Shown piece after piece: positions 60,955 to 64,000 of a DNA stretch of 64,000 nucleotides (positions within the stretch are counted from its first letter, which is position 1; the number at the start of each line of letters is the position of its first letter). Source of the DNA: Pirellulales bacterium (lineage in GTDB: Bacteria > Planctomycetota > Planctomycetia > Pirellulales > JACPPG01). Made by a program: the position numbers and the translations under genes. The stretch lies in the NCBI GenBank assembly GCA_036499395.1, contig DASYDW010000019.1:186001-250000 (forward strand). Direction: 5' to 3'. The notes under the pieces were generated by a model. The model did no database searches. It saw nothing but the letters and a program-made list of their open reading frames with translations, and was not told the DNA's origin.

Positions 60955-62676
60955 TTATTGCCGGTTGCCCAACACGGACTGCTCTTGCCGCTTGGCCAAC
61001 TGATCGCGGGCCAGTCGCACGGCCGCTTGGAGCTGGGCGTCGTTCGAGGCGTCGTCCATCTGGGCCACCTGGCCGGCAATGTCGACCACCGGCTTAGCGA
61101 CCTGCTGCACCTCGACGTCCGGCTTCACGCCGATGCCGCTATACGAGTGATTCAGCGGCGAATAGAACTTGGCGGTCGTCAGTCGCAACCCTGCGTTCGC
61201 CTGGTTCAGCGGGAAGATGCCCTGTACCGACCATTTTCCATAGCTCGTGTTGCCCACGATGATACCGCGATGGTGATCGCGAATCGCACCGGCCACGATC
61301 TCGCTGGCACTGGCGCTGTCGCCGTCGATCAGCACGACCAGCGGCATCCGCCAGGTCCCCTCGGCATGGGCCGTGTACTTGTAATCCTCTTGCGGGCCGC
61401 GGCCACGGGTCGAGACGATCACCCCCCCTTCGACGAACTTGTCGACCACTTCGACGCTGACCGCCAGCAGTCCGCCGGGGTTATTGCGAAGGTCGAGGAT
61501 CAGGCTCTTCATGCCCAGCTTGTGGAGGCGCCACAATTCGGCGTCCAACTCGCGGACGGTCGTCTTCTGGAACTGGTGCAGGCGGACGTAGGCCACGCCT
61601 GTCGTCTCGTCGATGATCCGGCCGCCGTCGACGCTGGGGGCTTCGATCTGTTCGCGGCGAATCCGCACCTGCCGGCTCTTCGTGTCGGCCGCGACAAGCG
61701 TCACGTTGACGTACGTCCCTTCCTTGCCTTGCAGCAGGTTGGCTGCCTGATCGGTCGACAGGTCGCTGGTCGACTGGCCGTCGACCGCCACGATGCGATC
61801 ACCGGCGTGAATGCCTGCTTTCTCGGCCGGGCTGCCCGCGATGACTTTCAAGATCAACAAGGCCCGCTCGCTAGCCTTTAGCTCAACGCCCAGGCCGACA
61901 AAGTTGCCTTCGATCTGCGAATAAACTTCGTTCAACTGATCGGCCGTCAGGAATGTCGAGTAGGCGTCCAGTCCGGTCGTGGCACCACAGGTGTACTCCA
62001 GGATCGTGACCGTGTTGTTCAGCCCTAGCCGTTCCTGTCCCAGACGCGCCAGATAGACCACCGCGTCGCGGGCATGGTGACGGGTATTGATCTGCCAACT
62101 GGCGACGCGATCGTTGACCTCGCGACGGAAGCGGTCGATCTGAGCTGCCGGCACCTTGTGCAGGTTGTGCTCGATGAACACCGGATCGGTCAAAGCCGCC
62201 TGGTAAACCCGCGTGCTATCGTCGACCAATTCTTTCCAATCGGGCGTCTCGACGTAGTGCGATTGAATCTTCAACAGCACCTCGCCGTACAGGTCGAGCG
62301 CCTCGCGCTCAGTCACTGTCGACAGAGCACGCTTATAACTGGGGTCGCTGTAGCGACGGCCGATTTCGTAGTGAGCACGCGTGGCAGCCAAATGCTGCTC
62401 GATCGCCGGGTCGTGCGGGAACTTCTTCAGAGCGTCTTCATAGAAGGTCAGGGCCTCGCCCCAACGACGCTCGCTCTCCAAAGACTGGCCACGTTCCAAC
62501 AACCGGCCCGAATCGCCTACATTCAAATCACCCGCCGGCGCCTGAGCGGCCGGAGTGACGAAGCCGATCTCGGCCTGCGCCGCCAAAGGCAGCAGCAAGG
62601 CGGAGGTACAGAAGGCGAAAACGAAGAGCGGGACAAAAACCCTACGGTTCATAGTGGCGCGAGCCCTACGTTGCAT
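60955..62676 (-). CDS. S41 C-terminal processing peptidase with TPR-like N-terminal region
   Basis: The 573-residue product has a signal peptide (about 9-36) and a helical, TPR-like region (about 60-130). A PDZ domain (about 255-340) has GLGVELKA and GIHAGDRIVAVDG, and the S41 serine-lysine catalytic domain follows: SLILDLRNNPGGLL, GDSASASEIVAGAIRDH (catalytic Ser in SASASE, about 454-459) and GNTSYGKWSVQ (Lys about 481). It processes C-termini of envelope proteins or degrades periplasmic proteins. ATG at 62676 is used because AGGA lies 8 nt upstream; longer frames look non-coding. A clear sigma-70 promoter lies about 160 nt upstream. Confidence 0.93.
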   Translation of the reverse strand: MQRRARATMNRRVFVPLFVFAFCTSALLLPLAAQAEIGFVTPAAQAPAGDLNVGDSGRLLERGQSLESERRWGEALTFYEDALKKFPHDPAIEQHLAATRAHYEIGRRYSDPSYKRALSTVTEREALDLYGEVLLKIQSHYVETPDWKELVDDSTRVYQAALTDPVFIEHNLHKVPAAQIDRFRREVNDRVASWQINTRHHARDAVVYLARLGQERLGLNNTVTILEYTCGATTGLDAYSTFLTADQLNEVYSQIEGNFVGLGVELKASERALLILKVIAGSPAEKAGIHAGDRIVAVDGQSTSDLSTDQAANLLQGKEGTYVNVTLVAADTKSRQVRIRREQIEAPSVDGGRIIDETTGVAYVRLHQFQKTTVRELDAELWRLHKLGMKSLILDLRNNPGGLLAVSVEVVDKFVEGGVIVSTRGRGPQEDYKYTAHAEGTWRMPLVVLIDGDSASASEIVAGAIRDHHRGIIVGNTSYGKWSVQGIFPLNQANAGLRLTTAKFYSPLNHSYSGIGVKPDVEVQQVAKPVVDIAGQVAQMDDASNDAQLQAAVRLARDQLAKRQEQSVLGNRQ

Positions 62677-62844
62677 GGTCAGGTCCTGATGTGTCGGCCG
62701 CTCAGCGGAGGTTCGCCGGGAGAGGATCCCGGTGGACGAAGCAGTCGAAGAGCTTCGAAGGCGGGTTGACACGGGGGCGCGGGTAATAGCCAAGCTGCGG
62801 ATTGTAACGGTGCAGGCCTAAGCCCGGGTCCCGCAGCCAAATGC

Positions 62845-62873
62845 AATATAGGTCACGATCCCTAGACGGTCAA
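62845..62873 (-). promoter_or_regulatory. Sigma-70-type promoter of the S41 peptidase
   Basis: On the minus strand TTGACC (62868-62873) and TATATT (62845-62850) are separated by 17 bp, each 5 of 6 to consensus with ideal spacing. It gives a transcript with an approximately 160-nt leader to the ATG at 62676. Confidence 0.75.
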
Positions 62874-63187
62874 AAAACTTTTCGCCGCGCTGCTGCGTCC
62901 CTTCGTTACAGTCTGCAGATTCGCGCGGCGGTCGATCCTTTCGCATCAAAGATGGTCAACGTACGCAGTCTCGCAAATGCGCCGATTGAAGCTGCCAGAC
63001 ACGTAAGTCCCGAACGCGCATGATGTACGATGTGCTGTCGCAAAAGCGGCGCAGACGACACGGGCGATACAGGCCGAAATGTCCGGGAAAAACGGCAGCC
63101 AGCGCCCCTTGACCCAAAAGGCGGCGCGTCTACGGCAGTCGCCAGGCCGCGCCATCACAAGGTGAAGATTTGTTAAGCTATCAGCAC

Positions 63188-63225
63188 CGTCGAGCGGCTT
63201 CCTCAGCGCGGGTAATCGCTCGACG
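63188..63225. other. Hairpin upstream of the small membrane protein; rest of the gap empty
   Basis: CGTCGAGCG (63188-63196) and CGCTCGACG (63217-63225) are perfect 9-bp arms with a 20-nt loop. Within the 645-bp region 62677-63321 this and the S41 promoter are the only features I can support; short ORFs there have no recognisable pattern. Confidence 0.45.
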
Positions 63226-63321
63226 CCGTGTGTATAAACACAGTCAGCGAAAATAACGCTCGGCGCATGACCGCACGACGGTCGTCACCTCGCGATCGGG
63301 AACGAACCAGGGTGAAACGAG

Positions 63322-63789
63322 ATGCAACAGGCAGACTCGATACGCCGCCTGTTTTGCGTGGGTCTATTCGTCGCAGCAGGCTCGCTAGTATTGGCGACTA
63401 TCGTGGGCACCTGGTACATGGGTTCAATCCTTAGCACGTTACCGCTGCCTCGGCCCAGGATCGAAGCGCTACATCGCGCATTGCTGATCGGCGCCGCTTC
63501 GCTCCTGTTCATCCCCCTGGCGTTGGTCGTCGCGGGAATTCGCATCCGCCGCCGAAAGCAAATTGCCTCGGCCGGGCACCGATCGATCGCGCGATTCGGC
63601 CTGCTTGGCCTGATGGTTACGACGGCAATCGCAGCGGTCGCGATCCGCTTTCCGATGGCGACCTTCTTGATGACAGTCGTATTGCCTGTCGTACTTTTGG
63701 TCGTCGGCGGTTGCGTGGCCGCGCTGCTTTATCCGATCGCCGCGGCCGTCGATTGGTTGCGCCGCCCTCGGCCAGTCAATCCCGACTAA
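63322..63789 (+). CDS. Small four-helix membrane protein, function unknown
   Basis: The 155-residue product has four hydrophobic helices (about 9-31, 50-70, 90-110 and 114-138), a basic loop with RIRRRKQ between the second and third, and a basic tail RRPRPVNPD. No family matched. ATG at 63322 is preceded by a purine-rich stretch (AGGGTGAAACGAG) that can act as ribosome binding site. It ends 18 bp before the convergent partial oxidoreductase gene. Confidence 0.6.
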   Translation: MQQADSIRRLFCVGLFVAAGSLVLATIVGTWYMGSILSTLPLPRPRIEALHRALLIGAASLLFIPLALVVAGIRIRRRKQIASAGHRSIARFGLLGLMVTTAIAAVAIRFPMATFLMTVVLPVVLLVVGGCVAALLYPIAAAVDWLRRPRPVNPD

Positions 63790-63807
63790 ATCGTTAGCGT
63801 CGTCGGA

Positions 63808-64000
63808 CTACTTAGCCGGCACCTTGACGATCCGCCCTGTCCGCACCGACGCCGTTTCGGCCTGGCAGATCGCCAGCGCGTCGCGTGCAAGCGCGCCAGA
63901 CAAGAGCGGCGACGGACGATTCTCACTCGCCGCGCGCACCGCTTCGCGCAACTCGAGCGCGAACGCATCGACCGCTTTCAACTTCGGACGCTTCACACGC
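63808..64000 (-). CDS. C-terminal end of a Gfo/Idh/MocA-family oxidoreductase (cut by the window edge)
   Basis: The visible 63 or so residues end at 63808 and the frame is open to the right edge. The segment DAFALELREAVRAASENRPS, then SGALARDALAICQAETASVRTGRIVKV, is the typical C-terminal helix and strand of Gfo/Idh/MocA NAD(P)-dependent oxidoreductases, which act on sugars and related polyols and are very numerous in planctomycetes. The Rossmann domain and the substrate motif lie outside the window, so neither cofactor nor substrate can be read. Confidence 0.7.
   Translation of the reverse strand, partial: RVKRPKLKAVDAFALELREAVRAASENRPSPLLSGALARDALAICQAETASVRTGRIVKVPAK

Noticed and set aside
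1-64000. tRNA, rRNA, insertion sequence or prophage
   Set aside because: No tRNA-like T-loop pattern in a cloverleaf context, no rRNA sequence, no transposase, integrase or phage structural gene was recognised on either strand.

Overview
This 64 kb window is chromosomal DNA of a high-GC bacterium, almost certainly a planctomycete of the Pirellulales type. The evidence is the gene mix: PEP-CTERM-anchored secreted proteins (one with a type I dockerin), an N-terminal FSLRALLVA-type membrane leader, a TIGR02999-like ECF sigma factor coupled to a serine/threonine kinase, a redoxin / CxxCH cytochrome / copper-monooxygenase-like fusion, a planctomycete-style leucine-rich-repeat protein and type III glutamine synthetase. 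I see no tRNA, rRNA, CRISPR array, insertion sequence, phage module or replication origin.

Layout. 1-5.6 kb: two related PEP-CTERM proteins (the first cut by the window edge), an RluA-type pseudouridine synthase, and two paralogous trypsin-like PEP-CTERM proteases. 5.7-13.6 kb: a secreted alpha/beta hydrolase, a sugar isomerase/epimerase-like protein, two MFS transporters and a DUF997 + sodium:solute symporter pair. 13.6-17 kb: an ECF sigma factor with a ChrR-like cupin anti-sigma factor, then an APC amino-acid permease with a large hydrophilic insertion. 17.2-19.8 kb: an SMP-30/gluconolactonase-like protein and a Ycf46-like AAA+ ATPase. 19.8-21.7 kb: a repeat-rich island with a broken membrane-protein gene. 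21.7-26.4 kb: isoprenoid precursor genes xseB-ispA-dxs, then hemW. 26.4-35.1 kb: mostly minus-strand housekeeping and secreted genes (DUF2071, lipid kinase, LRR protein, flavin monooxygenase, M20 amidohydrolase, TlpA-like protein).

35.3-44.6 kb is the best-resolved regulatory unit. A TetR repressor is divergent from an efflux operon made of one RND adaptor and two RND pumps. A sigma-70 type promoter and a perfect 20-bp palindrome lie between them. 44.9-51.8 kb holds a His/Gly-rich secreted protein, an SGNH hydrolase, an HTH protein, a zinc-ribbon protein and the ECF-kinase pair; the kinase has a Cache sensor N-terminal to the kinase domain. 51.9-53.6 kb holds a FlbD-like small protein and an overlapping gene pair of unknown function, one member HEPN-like. 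53.6-64 kb: the redoxin-cytochrome-copper protein, a TetR regulator, glnN (type III glutamine synthetase) with a possible sigma-54 promoter and a strong terminator, glycerate 2-kinase, an S41 protease with a clear promoter, a small membrane protein, and the C-terminal end of a Gfo/Idh/MocA-like oxidoreductase.

The strongest candidates for undescribed biology are the HEPN-like overlapping pair (52335-53569), the Cache-kinase/ECF module (48818-51759), the two-part repeat family at 19.8-21.7 kb, and the two protease paralogs with unusual upstream repeats (3119-5598). Function calls rest on motif and pattern recognition by eye; no database search was run.
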